In this document: piece after piece, positions 11,720-23,341 of the stretch
Position numbering within the stretch: the stretch's first letter is position 1
How the letters are laid out: each line of letters opens with the position of its first letter
Source of the DNA: Dipteris shenzhenensis
Lineage: Eukaryota; Polypodiophyta; Polypodiopsida; Gleicheniales
Direction: 5' to 3' (one strand)
NCBI GenBank assembly: GCA_047967505.1
Contig: CM106541.1
DNA length: 64,000 bases
The notes under the pieces: generated by a model
Seen by the model: the letters and a program-made list of their open reading frames with translations, nothing else
What the model was told of the DNA's origin: nothing
Database searches by the model: none
Program-made: the position numbers and the translations under genes

Positions 11720-12244
11720 GACGATGAAACTAGCCATGTGTAGATAGGTGATAACTTGGAAGTCCGCATCTAGCTGTAATGGTGAGGCTCCGAACACTGC
11801 CAATATGGTCTAATGAGGGATAGATGGTTTGCTGCAGATCATTCAAGCAAACATCAGTATATATAGGTGCTCTACCCGTGCCCACTCTGTGTCTGAGAGG
11901 TCGGCCCCCCAACATGGCTTTCCATACATGCATGCTAGGTAGACTAGAGAGTCAAAGAGAAGAGACTTGGTCCGCAGGTCCTAGAAGTGTGAGTGGTAGC
12001 ACTGTCGCTCGAGTCTTGCAAGTGCTGCATAGCCCCTACTGATCTAAGCCTACATAGCTGGGCACATCATGAAAACAGGTCCTAAGAAAAGAACTCCTAG
12101 GTATGTGTAGAATCCAACTATCTCAACTATGTTGTGGGCAAAAAATTCCTCGCGGTGCATAGCCAATTGGGAAGTGTTGAAGATCATTACCTTGGTTTTC
12201 CCAAGGTTGACCTTCAAATTGTGTGTATCGTAGAACTTCTGAAG

Positions 12245-12292
<48 letters not shown>

Positions 12293-13380
12293 TATTAGAG
12301 TCTTTAGGAGACCATGGAAAGGTCTATAAGATCAAAGAAAATTGGTACATGGGCTATGCAAGAGTGGCCTCAAAATGGACCATTAAGCCCGAGATGTATA
12401 CATAAAATAAATAGAAGTACATAGATATCATGTCCTAGTCTCTAGAGCAATCGAGGCTGCCAACACAAAATAACTATTAGTATAGAAGAGGTGATTGTAC
12501 CAATAAAAAAGTCTAATGTGAAAAATGTCTTATGCTTTAAAAATGGCTGATGTATACATGGGGGGGCACCGTCAAGGGCCAATCACAGAGGAGCCATCAT
12601 AAGGGGGGCATGGAAGAAATGCTACAATTAATGATTGGCCTCTGACAGTCCATTGCCTGAATTGTCTGGTAGTAGCCTGATGTCTCACTAGTGCCATGGT
12701 GATTCTAACTGGCTCAGAGCTAGAAAACATGGAGGAGAGGTCTCGGACATAGATGTGTGAGGTTTGTCAAGCCTGTTTGTGTATAGGCTCTAGGTCATGG
12801 GTGCGTTGTCTATGAGGGTATCTCTTGGATTTGGAAGAAGTTAGTGATGGAGCATTGTATAACATTCGATTGTATCGCCCGATGTCGGAGTAGTTTAAGT
12901 GAGAGGTCACGGTGTCATGTCATGTCATGTAGAAAGGCCGCTAGACATCATGGGTTTGAATAGTCAAGTAATTGTGTGAGAGCACCAAAGCTATCCTGGA
13001 ACAAGTAGTGATATCTTCCTTAGATGGCACAGTAGATAGGACATCTGAAAACAAAATGGTCCTAAAACTCCACCTCTTGTAAATCACATAGGGTGTAGAG
13101 ACAATCCTCGTGTAAAATACCCTCTTCTTGCCTCCTCTCAATATGGATTTGATGTGAGGAAACTTAAACTTGCCCAAGCAATATCGTGAGTGGTAATGAG
13201 TCTGTGTATATCTTGGGGGCACAATGAAACCCTCATATGAGACATGAAGGCAATGGGTACAATAGAAAGTGGGCAACCCTGTTTAACCCCTATGGTGCTA
13301 GTGATCTCATCAGTCCATCTAGTGCCAATGCGGATCGTGAGTGTCACAGAAGGCTTGCATAATCCCTTGTGATCTTAAGC
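11720..13380 (-). mobile_element. LINE reverse transcriptase fragment
   Basis: Minus-strand remnants occur in correct order: an RT motif TSTIGVKQGCPLS (about 13285-13320), then KVNLGKTKVMIFN and YTYLGVLF (12220-12080), then RGYAALARLERQC, LRTKSLLFDSLV and EWARVEHLYI (about 12030-11850), the region after RT in plant non-LTR elements. The middle, including the catalytic FADD box, is missing or scrambled, and an (AG)n tract sits at the break. No endonuclease or poly(A) tail is seen. Confidence 0.7.
12246..12289. repeat. (AG)n microsatellite
   Basis: About 22 AG units, placed at the truncation point of the LINE RT fragment. Confidence 0.95.
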
Positions 13381-14524
13381 CTAGCCATTATGAAGCTTTA
13401 TGGCTGCATGGGTGACCTTGTTGATTGTGAAAAGTGTGCAAGTGGTGGGGTGGGTTGTGGTGGAGAGGTCAGGCAGGAGTTGGTCTGGGTAACTAGGAGA
13501 GGAGAACAAGTTACCTGTATGGGGGAGGATAGTGGAGGGGTGGGCAAAAGCATGTAGGAGATTGGTGAAGAGGGTACTGGGGGAATGGTAACCAAGGGGG
13601 TGGTGACTAAGAGGGTGATCATGGGAGTGGTGGTTATTGAGACTATGTATGTAGAGGCCATAGTGCACTTGGTAACAGTTGTGCCATCTATCCAAAGGCT
13701 TCTCCTATTGGTTCTTTTCGTTAGGTCAGCATGTGTCGACTATTTGTTGTTCTTGTCCCTTTCTCTCTTGGCCACGATCGACACGTATTGGTCAATTCCA
13801 AATTAGTGATTCAATAGCAAATCATTGTGATCCCCAATCATTGGGAGCAGCTTGTTGTACATAGCAAATATGTACAATAGTTTTCCAATGGTGGGGTTGA
13901 AGAGTGAGAGCAGTAAAGGGGAAAAGGGGGAAAGACAATGGATGATGTAGAGGCAGCAATGTGATGGCCTAATATATAGGCTAATGCAATAGGTTAGCCA
14001 GCAATAGCAATGGCAATAGCATGAGTAGCAAGGTGTGGGCTCATCAGGCAATACTTGTGAGTAAATGGCATGCTACAGTTGTGTCAAGGTTGTAATAAGG
14101 TGATGGGCTGGATTTGAGGTAGTGCAGGCTACAACATGGACAATAGTTGTGGGAGTGCATCACTTCTAGTTTGGGAGGCTATAGCAGTGACTAAACATGG
14201 GCCTCGCGTAATAGTGTTGCACAATTGAAAGGGGGGTGTGGGCAGCATTTGACAAGCATGGCCAAGTAGGCATGTTGTGGCATTTAATATGATGAGCAAA
14301 TAGTTGAGCGTGGGCCTTCAATCAATTGATGCAGCACAAGCAGAGTTGGAAAGTGATTGTTGAATGCTTTAGCATGGGCAAAATGTGGCGCATGGGTTGT
14401 TGAAAACAGTTGTGCATGTGGGCAACAATTGGCTGAGGGAGCGATGGCTGAGGGGAACGATGACTGAGAGAGTGGCGATGGCTGAGGGTGAGCCATGGCT
14501 GAGAGGAGCGATGGCACAGACAAA

Positions 14525-14565
<41 letters not shown>

Positions 14566-15500
14566 TTTACATCAATAATATCTATTTTAAAGTTAGGGAT
14601 TTTCTTCCAACCTTGATATAGTAGGTGGGATATTAAAATGTTGCACTTGTTAAGCTTTGAAAGGTAGTTTGATGGCACACTCTGCTTTTGCTCATTTTTG
14701 AACTAGTGTAGAATGTTGGTCTCTTCTATAACTAGAAGACATGAAGACTACAAAGAAAAGTAAGCAATGGGAGCCTCCTAGACCTCATTCGCATCTTACA
14801 AAGTGACTTTAAAGGACATGCAAGTAGGGGGGATAGTGTTGTTATGGAAAGACTTGGAATGGCTCTTATGACCTTGTTGTTTCCTAGGATCTTGAGGGAA
14901 TAAAGTGTATTCATTGCCCTATCTATCTAGTGTGATAGGGTAAAAGGCATATTTTCCCCCTTGTCAAACTAGGTCTACAATCATCTAGTTAGATATGTAG
15001 GGTGCTCAATGTTAATCTAGTAGGAGAAAAGTGACCTTGGAGACTATTTCTTTCAACATGGTAGTTCTTGCAAAGCTATCTTACCCTCTTTGGTCCAATA
15101 CCAAGCTTGGCATCATGGTTGTACACTTACTATCATCAGCTTGCTTTTGACAATAAGACATACATCTAACATTGAATGACTCACTTGGAGAACTTGTAGT
15201 GTGAGCCCTAATTTGTTTCATTGCCCACTCAAATTTTGCCATTATAGCAACTCTAGTTTAGGTGATAATCACATCTTTCTTAATACTTCTTGTTGCTTGT
15301 TGATTTTTGCAACATTAAAAAGCTAAAGTTTTGGTTGCTAATACAACTCTCCAAGTCATGTTTTACATAGCTTTGAGAAGCTATACTTTAATGGCCTAAT
15401 CATACATCTTTTGCTATTGTTGTTCTAAATGATTGCTTGTCACATCAATGTCATCCAGCTATATGGGGCTTTGTTTGTTTTTTATTAAGGGTTTTTAATT
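13380..15500. other. Low-information region with (GA)n tract
   Basis: G/T-skewed, repetitive wording from 13.4 to 14.5 kb (many GTGG, GGCAATAG, GCTGAGG repeats), then AT-rich. Open stretches on the minus strand at 13381-13695 are Pro/His/Ser/Thr-rich products of this skew. A (GA)n microsatellite occupies about 14527-14562. No gene is supported. Confidence 0.4.
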
Positions 15501-15529
15501 ATTGAGGATAATCTCACATGTGGGACAAT

Positions 15530-16580
15530 ACTTTGAGAGCAATGACACGAATGCAGTTATTCTAATCTCCTTCCAAAACCAAAAAGTCATGGCCATATTG
15601 GATGGTGGAGCAAGAATAAGTATTATGATAAGACAATGCTAGGAAAAATGGGGAAGACCACCCATGGAAAGCACATCACTAATAGTTAAGCTCGTTGATG
15701 GAGCAACTACTTAACCAGTAGGTGTGGTCAAGGATCTAAAAGTTTGAACTTTTGGACTATCCTACAAGGTATGGTTTGTTCTAATGGATTTTAGCAACCA
15801 ACATGGCTTGTATGATATTATGATGAGTAGGCCATACATGTGTAAGGCAAGTCTCATCCATGACTGGAAGTCCAACATCATTTATCTAAGGAAGGATGGT
15901 CAAATTCTTAGAGTGAACCATGACACATGGAAAACCCATCCAATAAGTAGAAATCTTTTTCGTGTATAGAGTCTGATACTACAATTAGGACCACTCCAGT
16001 GAATATTTTTGAGGGAAAAAATGAGAAGATAACAGGCACAGATCAGGATGCTAAGTGGTATGCATCTCTCCCTAGGCCAGAGTATTTACACAATTGGATG
16101 CAATTGCTAGCAACTATCGATGTACTTGAAAAGCATGGTATACAGTTTGTACAAGGAGATGAAAAACCTCTAGACGGGACTGTCGTTTCCCTTGGAATGA
16201 TCAACAAAGCAAGCATTGAGTCAATAGAAAAACTTGAACCTGAGTTAACAATTGAACGCACTAAGCTCATGGTGAATGTGCAGGTGACTAAGGGATCAAC
16301 ACTTGGTCTTGAAGCTCTGGTTGATCTAGGACCAACAACAATTTCATACCTCAACAAGTTTGGCAAAGCTTACCACAAGTAAACCTTATTTCAACCTCAG
16401 CTCCAGTAAGAACCAAAGATGGTAACATGACAAAAACCTTAGGATATGTCACCCTTAATAATGAAGTAAACAGACATGTTGTTACCAATTGATTTTATGT
16501 CATGCCTGTAGGTACTACAAAAGAGCATATGGTGTTAGGTAGGGCTTGGTGCTACCAAGTTAACTATTAGATTGACTGGC
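15530..16580 (+). pseudogene. Gypsy-like aspartic protease region, broken
   Basis: Two protease-like segments occur. One reads AILDGGARISIM (about 15590) and the second LEALVDLGPTTISYLNKFG (about 16310-16370), followed after a frame change by LGYVTL and LGRAWCYQVNY. These follow the retropepsin plan of Ty3/gypsy polyproteins, but the D-[ST]-G-A signature has become DGGA and DLGP, so no active site survives. The frames 15784-15969 and 15999-16382 are open pieces between stops. The right side is cut by the duplication and copia insertion at 17.0 kb. Confidence 0.55.
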
Positions 16581-17005
16581 ATCAACAGATAGCCACAGTG
16601 ATTAGCAATGGAAGAACCTCAATGGCAAACCTGCTCAAGGTGGATGAACCCACAATTGATGACATCAAAGGAGATCAACTATCACCTCCTCACAAGACCA
16701 GTCAACCCCTATTAAAAACCATAGTAACAACCCCTTCAAGCAAGCTATCGATAAGGAAGGATCTACTTGAAGCACAAGGGACTGCCCTTCACAATCCAAC
16801 AAGGAGAGAATACTAAGGATAGTTCCACAACAACCTATCCTTGGTACTAGCTCAATTATGAACGCATGGAATCATTAGGTGACTCTTACACAAGAACCTG
16901 TCATGAAGAGCCCTCATAACAACGCAGTTACACACAACCTTTGAAAACTCACAACACAACCCATGATACCAAGCATAAGGGAGGCACTCAAAAGGTACAT
17001 TACCA

Positions 17006-17344
17006 ATACTTGGCATACCTATGCTACGAGAATATTATCTTGATATGCCAAGGTTTTGTTGGTAAATCAAACTCAAGAGGACTAAAATGTATAGGGGTGA
17101 TAGCATCAGTTCACATGGTGAACATAGGACTAGAGGTGTGCTTAAGAGTGTGCTAGTATGAGTGATCTAATCTATGATGTAAGGCAGTATGCCCATGTGT
17201 GTGTAGGCTAGAATCTAGGAGAGTACAAATGTGGTGTGGAGAGAATCATGGAGAAATCAGAGGAGAGATTATAGGATCTGGATTCCATCTCATGGATCAT
17301 TGATGATGTCAGTTGTAAAAATCTCTTGCCTATATATTCAGGCT
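17006..17344 (+). repeat. First unit of a 339-bp tandem duplication (flank plus truncated LTR)
   Basis: ATACTTGGCATACC occurs at 17006 and again at 17345, and each is followed by the same 51 bases, the target sequence GGTTT and then the LTR start TGTTGGTAAATC (17057 and 17396). The first copy of the LTR stops at CAGGCT (17344), 62 bases short of the LTR end; the second is complete. The duplicated unit therefore spans host flank and most of an LTR. Confidence 0.92.
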
Positions 17345-17390
17345 ATACTTGGCATACCTATGCTACAAGAATATTATCTTGATATGCCAA

Positions 17391-17395
17391 GGTTT
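17391..17395. other. Target-site duplication GGTTT (left)
   Basis: Five bases directly before the complete 5' LTR, identical to 20223-20227 after the 3' LTR. The same five bases also precede the truncated LTR copy (17052-17056). Confidence 0.9.
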
Positions 17396-17745
17396 TGTTG
17401 GTAAATCAAACTCAAGAGGACTAAAATGTATAGGGGTGATAGCATCAGTTCACATGGTGAACATAGGACTAGAGGTGTGCTTAAGAGTGTGCTAGTATGA
17501 GTGATCTAATCTATGATGTAAGGCAGTATGCCCATGTGTGTGTAGGCTAGAATCTAGGAGAGTACAAGTGTGGTGTGGAGAGAATCATGGAGAAATCAGA
17601 GGAGAGATTATAGGATCTGGATTCCATCTCATGGATCATCGATGATGTCAGTTGTACAAATCTCTTGCCTATACATTCAGGCTCTCATGAATAAAGCATG
17701 TTGTTTTGTGTGCCTACTATTGCTTCCATTGCCTCCATTTCAACA
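17396..17745 (+). repeat. 5' LTR of gag-only element
   Basis: 350 bp, TGTTGG...TTTCAACA. Nearly identical to the 3' LTR. Ends immediately before the primer site. Confidence 0.93.
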
Positions 17746-17757
17746 TGGTATCAGAGC
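17746..17757 (+). promoter_or_regulatory. Primer-binding site, initiator tRNA-Met
   Basis: TGGTATCAGAGC, the canonical plant copia primer site, abuts the 5' LTR with no spacer. Confidence 0.93.
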
Positions 17758-18795
17758 CACAATGGCCTCCCTGAACCCTAGCTAGCTTTGCCATGTGTCA
17801 CAACCTCCTTCATCCTCATCCCCAACTTCATCTCTTCTCTCCCAATGACTTGCTGATCTTCTAGAGCTCCATCCACAACATCCATCCAATGATTTCAGAA
17901 ATGCTTCTGGGAGCATCTTCCTAACCTCAGGGCACCCTCATCCAATAGTGGATCTCACGAAATTTTGCCCGAGCTGCCCGGCATTGCTCATTCTCTGGAC
18001 ATTTTTGCAACACGAACTGTTGTTCATCTGCTATATGGATTCAAAATTCCTCTGGTAGGCTGCTCGGCGACCTCATTACGAATGCATTCACCCAAGTATG
18101 AGTACTAGAAGTTGAGTATTTAGCCTGCAAATGGAGAAAAACCAGTCGTAATGCTGTTTTTTCCTGCTTCAAGACAACCAACCTGCTTCAAATGGACCTT
18201 ATTCAAGTTGTTTGTTGTTCCTGCTCCTTCCCTGCAGCAGGGCAACCTCATTTGCTGCCCATCCATGCCCTTGAAGCCCTGGGATTCTCAGTTTCCAGCC
18301 TACTATCCCTCTTCCTCAAGTTCCTGACCAACTTTGATAGTCTAGTCAAAGTTTGACTATTTCAGTTGACTGAAATTTAGTCAAACAGTGGACTATTCTT
18401 CAAAAGAGAGAAGTAATACTGTTCTTGAGTATGTCATTGCATTTGGAAAGTATTTAATTACTGCTGTATCAAGTTATTTTCAAATGACAAGCTCCTGTTG
18501 CTCATCTAATGAGGCATATGTGAAGAAGACCAAGTCGAAAAGGCGGGCCAAGTATCAAGTCAAGAAGACACCAGTCAAAAGGCTCTGGGAGTATCAAACA
18601 AAGAAGAAAAAACCACTCCGATATCACTATGCCAAAAGTCTTGGTTTCTCAGAATTCCTTGCAATGAACATGCATTTGTATGGGGATGGTGATTTCTTCT
18701 GCCCCAAGGAAGATTAGTTCTTTCTGTTATGAACAAATTCTTGGGTGTTTGTTAGGAGTTTTAGACACTGTTTTCTTTCTTTTTTTTTGGTCAAG
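17758..18795 (+). other. Leader of gag-only element, with an unassigned frame
   Basis: About 1 kb between primer site and gag. It holds an open frame at 18388-18717 (109 codons, with a Lys-rich VKKTKSKRRAKYQVKK block and a C-terminal GDGDFFCPKED) that matches no retroelement protein I know; it may be captured host sequence or chance. Just upstream, 18343-18384 carries paired TTGAC/GTCAA motifs. Confidence 0.5.
18343..18384. promoter_or_regulatory. Palindromic W-box-like cluster
   Basis: Four TTGAC/GTCAA cores in 42 bases: the perfect palindrome TAGTCAAAGTTTGACTA (18343-18359), then TTGAC at 18365 and GTCAA at 18380. TTGAC is the core of WRKY-bound W-boxes. Its position inside the element's leader is unusual, and function is inferred only. 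Confidence 0.35.
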
Positions 18796-19666
18796 ATGCC
18801 TTCGAAGAATAATGATTTAAGCTTCAAGTTCTCTGGAACTTCAAACTAGGATCAAGTTGGTCCTCATGAAGAAAAGTTTATGGAATATTGCAAATGGAAA
18901 GGAGAAGAAACCTCGGGATCCTGCTCAAGCAAATGCATGGGAAGTTCGCGACGACAAAGCACAAGCCATAATCAAGCTAGAGTTGGATGACACTTACATC
19001 CATCATGTGGATGAATGCAATAATGCCAAGGACACCTGGGATGTTCTGAATACACTCTTTGGATCCAAGTCAAAGAGTTCTACGTTTGGACTTCTGATTG
19101 AGTTTTTTCGTCTTAAAATGAAGCCTCAAACCTCACTTGCTTCTCATTTAAATTACATGAAAAGTCTCCTGACTCAACTCGCCGGTATTGATTTACGCAT
19201 TGATGAAGATATTTCCATTGGTGTATTGCTCAAATCTCTTCCTAGTCCTGAATATGACAATGTTGTAACAACCCTCACCAATATTCCGGATCCAAAACTA
19301 GTGGAAATTGAAGCTTCTTTGCTTGAGGAGGAGAAGAAAAATAAGTTCAAGCAAGAATCTTTAAGATCATCTGTAAGAGAAGATGTACTGTACCACAACA
19401 AGGGATTCTCTGGCAAAGGGAAATACAAATATAATGACACTATCATTTGTGACTTTTGCCACAAGCTAGGCCACAAAGAGAAGGACTGTTTCTCAAGGAA
19501 GAAAGCCCAAAGAGCCTATCTCATGTGCATCACCGACAATGAAGAACATGCTGAAGAAGAAGACCAAGAGCATCAAAAGGAAGTACACCAGAATCTCAGC
19601 ATGGAAGTGAAGAAGAAGGGGGCCTCCGACACTCCTTCAACTTCTTTTGATGACCGTCTGTTTTGA
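18796..19666 (+). CDS. Copia gag with CCHC zinc knuckle (one frame break near the start)
   Basis: Encodes the nucleocapsid-like Gag that would package element RNA. The ATG at 18796 begins MPSKNNDLSFKFSGTSN, then a stop and frame change near 18850 lead into a 269-codon open frame (18857-19666). Visible landmarks are LWNIANGKEKKPRD, AWEVRDDKAQAIIKLELDD, the UBN2-type core DTWDVLNTLFGSKS, LASHLNYMKSLLTQL and LLKSLPSPEYDNVV, and an intact CCHC knuckle CDFCHKLGHKEKDC (about residues 198-211). An acidic EEHAEEEDQEHQKE tail ends in a stop about 200 bp before the 3' LTR. Only the N-terminal break prevents translation; the rest is better preserved than any other retroelement frame in the window. Confidence 0.85.
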
Positions 19667-19870
19667 ATAAAGATGTAACCCCGACACATAAACCTCATCT
19701 TGATATTGTATACCAATCCCAAAGGTAAACTCATTGTATGTCATGGCTAAACCTCTGACCCAAGTCTCCTACACCTTCCACACCTTTGAGAAACCACGTC
19801 CCTGTGTTGGTCATGGATGACCAAGTCAAGTCATGCCTAAACTATTGTACATTCTGAGTTTGAGAGGGGG

Positions 19871-20222
19871 TGTTGGTAAATCAAACTCAAGAGGACTAAA
19901 ATGTATAGGGGTGATAGCATCAATTCACATGGTGAACATAGGACTAGAGGTGTGCTTAAGAGTGTGCTAGTGTGAGTGATCTAATCTATGATGTAAGGCA
20001 GTATGCCCATGTGTGTGTAGGCTAGAATCTAGGAGAGTACAAGTGTGGTGTAGAGAGAATCATGGAGAAATCAGAGGAGAGATTATAGGATTTGGATTCC
20101 ATCTCATGGATCATCGATGATGTCAGTTGTAAAAATCTCTTGCCTATATATTCAGGCTCTCTCATGAATAAAGCATGTTGTTTTGTGTGCCTACTATTGC
20201 TTCCATTGCCTCCATTTCAACA
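19871..20222 (+). repeat. 3' LTR of gag-only element
   Basis: 352 bp, TGTTGG...TTTCAACA, preceded by TTTGAGAGGGGG (polypurine tract) and followed by GGTTT (20223-20227), the right target-site duplication. Confidence 0.93.
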
Positions 20223-20227
20223 GGTTT

Positions 20228-21100
20228 TAGAATAGAACACTTTCACCCACATAGGCACACACTTTTCTTCAAGCACCCTTTGACTCCACCAATTACACCC
20301 ACACGACACATGCACAAGCACATGCATGACACATCTACTTACACATGCACTACATATGACCACTAGTCAATCACATAAAGACTAATGCACACAAAAAGCG
20401 TCAGCTAGGACATCTGTCATAGGTCACTCCCAGTGGCTTGGATCAAGGCTGAAACTTCACAATCATGAATTCAAGTGTCCAAGCTCTTAGCAACAAAACA
20501 GAAGGGTTCCAAGAAACCTTATTTCTTGGACCCACTAACGGTTGCAACTTATCATCAAAAGACAAAAAACCTGCAAGGATGGAAACAAACTTTGGAAGCC
20601 ACACAAGAACCTTCCATGGTAACCAATTCAACATCAAGTTTTGACATTGTAGCTACACATGAACCTACCATATCTACAACAACCAATACAAGGCTCACTT
20701 AATTACACACTTAACAACACCAAAACTGCCATGGATAGCAACCCCATAATCTCGGGCCTTCCATTGTACAGTAGTCTGCTGTATTTCAGCATAACGGGTC
20801 TCCCAATTTGATCTAAACCAAACAGGGTCTACTGTACTCATTTAGCAATGAGCACAATCAGTGAAAGCTTGTATATCTTCATAGCTTCACCAACAAACTC
20901 ACAACATGCAGCTAGCCCTTCATATCAGAAACAACGTTGTTTCCAGCAGGTCTCACCCAATGCAAACACCAGGATTCAGCAACAATATCAGCTTATGATG
21001 ACAGTTCGTGTACACGAGGACAATCCAACAAGCTTTTCTCCCCACATGCCGTCGACCTCCAGAAGCATGCAGAAAATTTCCGTCTTCACATACATATGCC
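20228..21100. other. Right flank of the gag-only element
   Basis: Continuation of the sequence interrupted at 17.39 kb, presumably decayed gypsy. ACAC-rich near 20280-20350; open stretches at 20475-20702 and 20848-21343 run in several frames and carry no motif. No gene supported. Confidence 0.35.
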
Positions 21101-21102
21101 TG

Positions 21103-21982
21103 TCACTTTGTGCTCTGCGTGTGGTCGACCACAGCATTATCAGCACCACGCACGTATCCATTCTCCCTCACAATCTTCCTCTTCATTCCCCTTTCTATTG
21201 CAGGTCGGCTGCTGCATATTTCAGCCCCATATTTCAGCCCCTTCTCCCATTGCTGGCAAGCCCACGTGCAGCCCACTATTCCTTTCCTGAAGCTCCATGA
21301 GGGTTTCACTTCAACTTCTGTTATCCCCCCAAAATCCTCTTGAACAATGTCAACATCATGAGAAGTATCCATGTGTTGTGAAAATGTCTGAAGATGCCTT
21401 TCCATTGTGCAGAATTCTATTAGTTCTGTCAAAGAAATACCTTGAACTGCACCAAAGCGCCTTATGAGACTCAGCAAATACCTTGTATCTGCTGCTGTCT
21501 CATAAGAGAAGCAGGTGCCTGTTAACAAGACAAGCAGCTCAGGAGATGAATACAAGTTCTTCAGAATGTGCGCTGTCATTACAAGATTTACTCATAACAT
21601 GTCACTTCCTACAACGCAACGTGTATCTTGTCGAGAACGAGCTTGCTGCAGGTCATTGTTGTCATCTACTTCTTGCTTCTCTGCCTGGGTTGCTCCCTTC
21701 GTCTGCAGATATGCGCTGACCTGATGTACTGCCTCTAATATGATGTACCTAGTGCTATCAAGTGCCTCGGTTCTAATAGCTTGGCACCCTCATTTATTAG
21801 TACAGATGTGTTGCCTTGCTGCATTACGTATATGATGCACTGCCTTGAATGCTGGGAAAGTACTCTGACAGACCTGGATGGTGCCACCTTTGAGGGCCAG
21901 CCTGAAGACACTATGCACGCCTTGGAACTTCCTTATTACATGGCCTTTCAGATTGAGCAAATTACATAGCCTTTTCAAAGTT
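21103..21982 (-). pseudogene. Unidentified intronless pseudogene, about 290 codons in one frame with two stops
   Basis: A single minus-strand frame runs from about 21982 to 21103, broken only by a stop near 21792 and another near 21593. It reads as ordinary globular protein: LCNLLNLKGHVIRKFQGVHS, TEALDSTRYIILEAVHQVSA, an acidic/Gln-rich linker, then LYSSPELLVLLTGTCF, TRYLLSLIRRFGAVQGISL and TELIEFCTMERHLQTF. The chance of 290 random codons carrying only two stops is small. I recognise no family and no transposon motif. An old processed copy, or one large exon of a host gene, would both fit. Confidence 0.5.
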
Positions 21983-22250
21983 TGAAATGCATATATACGA
22001 CCTTCAACTCTACTTGCACAACTTAATTTTTTTGTTTTTCTCCCAACTTCTACAGTTAATTCCCATGTACTTCCTATATTTCTTTGTACCTTCCTCTACC
22101 TAGATTTCCTTATTTTGATTGGTTTGGGTTTCTCACTAAGAAAAACAAGGTTCACAAATACTCTCTATTCACTAGCAAGGCAGTGCTCAAGGGTACCATG
22201 TACTCGTTTGTTTCTTTTTGTTTTGAAAAGTGCAATGACTTCTTTTATAT

Positions 22251-22490
22251 GTGGATGTGATCTATAGCCCGAAAACAAAGGTGAAAATTAGAAGTGCACT
22301 ATTGAGAATGTGGAATGCAAAAAAGAACATCAGGGCGAGTCAAGAAATCTGTGTCGAAGAATGGAAATATATGATCGCAGAAATGGCCAGATGTGGCAAT
22401 GATGGGGATGTGGAGTACCAATGGGAGAGCTATGCCACAATAATGAAGGAGCTACGAGAGGCCTGGAGAATAGCGTTCAATGAAAATTAA
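22251..22490 (+). CDS. Short open frame of unknown origin
   Basis: An 80-codon frame, Lys/Arg/Glu-rich and Trp-containing (KVKIRSALLRMWNAKKN, EEWKYMIAEMARCG, ATIMKELREAW), ending in a stop. It looks like the helical end of a longer protein rather than random sequence, but no start context, splice site or family is evident. It may be the tail of an element whose remainder is lost. Confidence 0.25.
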   Translation: MDVIYSPKTKVKIRSALLRMWNAKKNIRASQEICVEEWKYMIAEMARCGNDGDVEYQWESYATIMKELREAWRIAFNEN

Positions 22491-22499
22491 GCTCTTTTT

Positions 22500-23340
22500 C
22501 AAAAAAGTTCATTTTAAAGGAGGGGGAGAGTACCTCTCAAATGAGAAACATTTGCAATTACCCAAACAATTCGCAATAGTGCTTGTCATGTGCTTTTGCA
22601 TGGGTAGCCATGAGCACCCAATTGGGCACGGCTAGAGATAGGGGTAGATGATAGACGGTCCCATTATAGATGCATTCCCACATTATAATATTATCATGAG
22701 CTTTTGCATGGGAGCAACATGCAACTAGCTAGGTATGATGAGGGGCACAATAGTCCCCTGCCCTTGCCACAACATAAGCTCATGATGTGGTGCAAAGTGT
22801 CTCCCTTGCCCAAGCTCGTGCTATTGAATACTACTAAGAAAAACAAAGGAAAAGGGGTACCTTTCCCATAAAGGGAAACTATCCAAAACATCTTGTGATA
22901 AGTGCTCTCATAACTATGAATTACCTTGGCTCAGAGCCATGATATACCTCGGCTTGGTTTAAGGCCTATTAGAAGTTTTCTTTCTTTACCAACTTTTCCG
23001 AGTCATTCATTAAACTACCTTCTTGCTGCCAACAATTCATGCTCTCATTCATGCTCAACCTCGTAGCTTCTACTTGTGATCTTGCTAAGCTCTCAACCAT
23101 CCTCTCACCATGTTTTCCTTTAAAAACAAGACACAACTTGAATCAACTTTTATAATCCATTTAGCTCTAGTTGCATGAAAATTTAGGGTGGTCTATGCAA
23201 TCTAGCAAGGGGGTTTTAAATTACCCATTGAACTACAAGTTTTATATAATCACATCCCCAAGGCAACTCCTATCAAATCAATTCAATTGAGTAGCTATTA
23301 CAAAGGAAGGGGTAAGAGGATAGATGTGGAAAATGTTGTC
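22500..23340. other. Non-coding, with a 27-bp copia integrase relic
   Basis: 22519-22545 is identical over 27 bases to 49357-49383 inside a copia integrase (coding GGGEYLSNE there). The rest shows no gene. Confidence 0.4.
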
Positions 23341-23341
23341 T

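Larger units (their letters stand above)
17396..20222 (+). mobile_element. Non-autonomous, gag-only copia-type LTR retrotransposon
   Basis: A complete 2.8-kb element: LTRs at 17396-17745 and 19871-20222, initiator-Met primer site directly after the 5' LTR, a gag frame, a GAGAGGGGG polypurine tract (19862-19870) and a 5-bp TSD GGTTT. No protease, integrase, RT or RNase H lies between the LTRs. This is the plan of the plant TR-GAG class, which depends on an autonomous partner for reverse transcription and integration. Confidence 0.92.

Noticed and set aside
13381-13695. Pro/His/Ser/Thr-rich minus-strand frames
   Set aside because: Mirror of a G/T-skewed plus strand with two frames open together; no domain.
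16043-16366. Minus-strand frame opposite the protease region
   Set aside because: Antisense shadow of the plus-strand gypsy-like protease frame.
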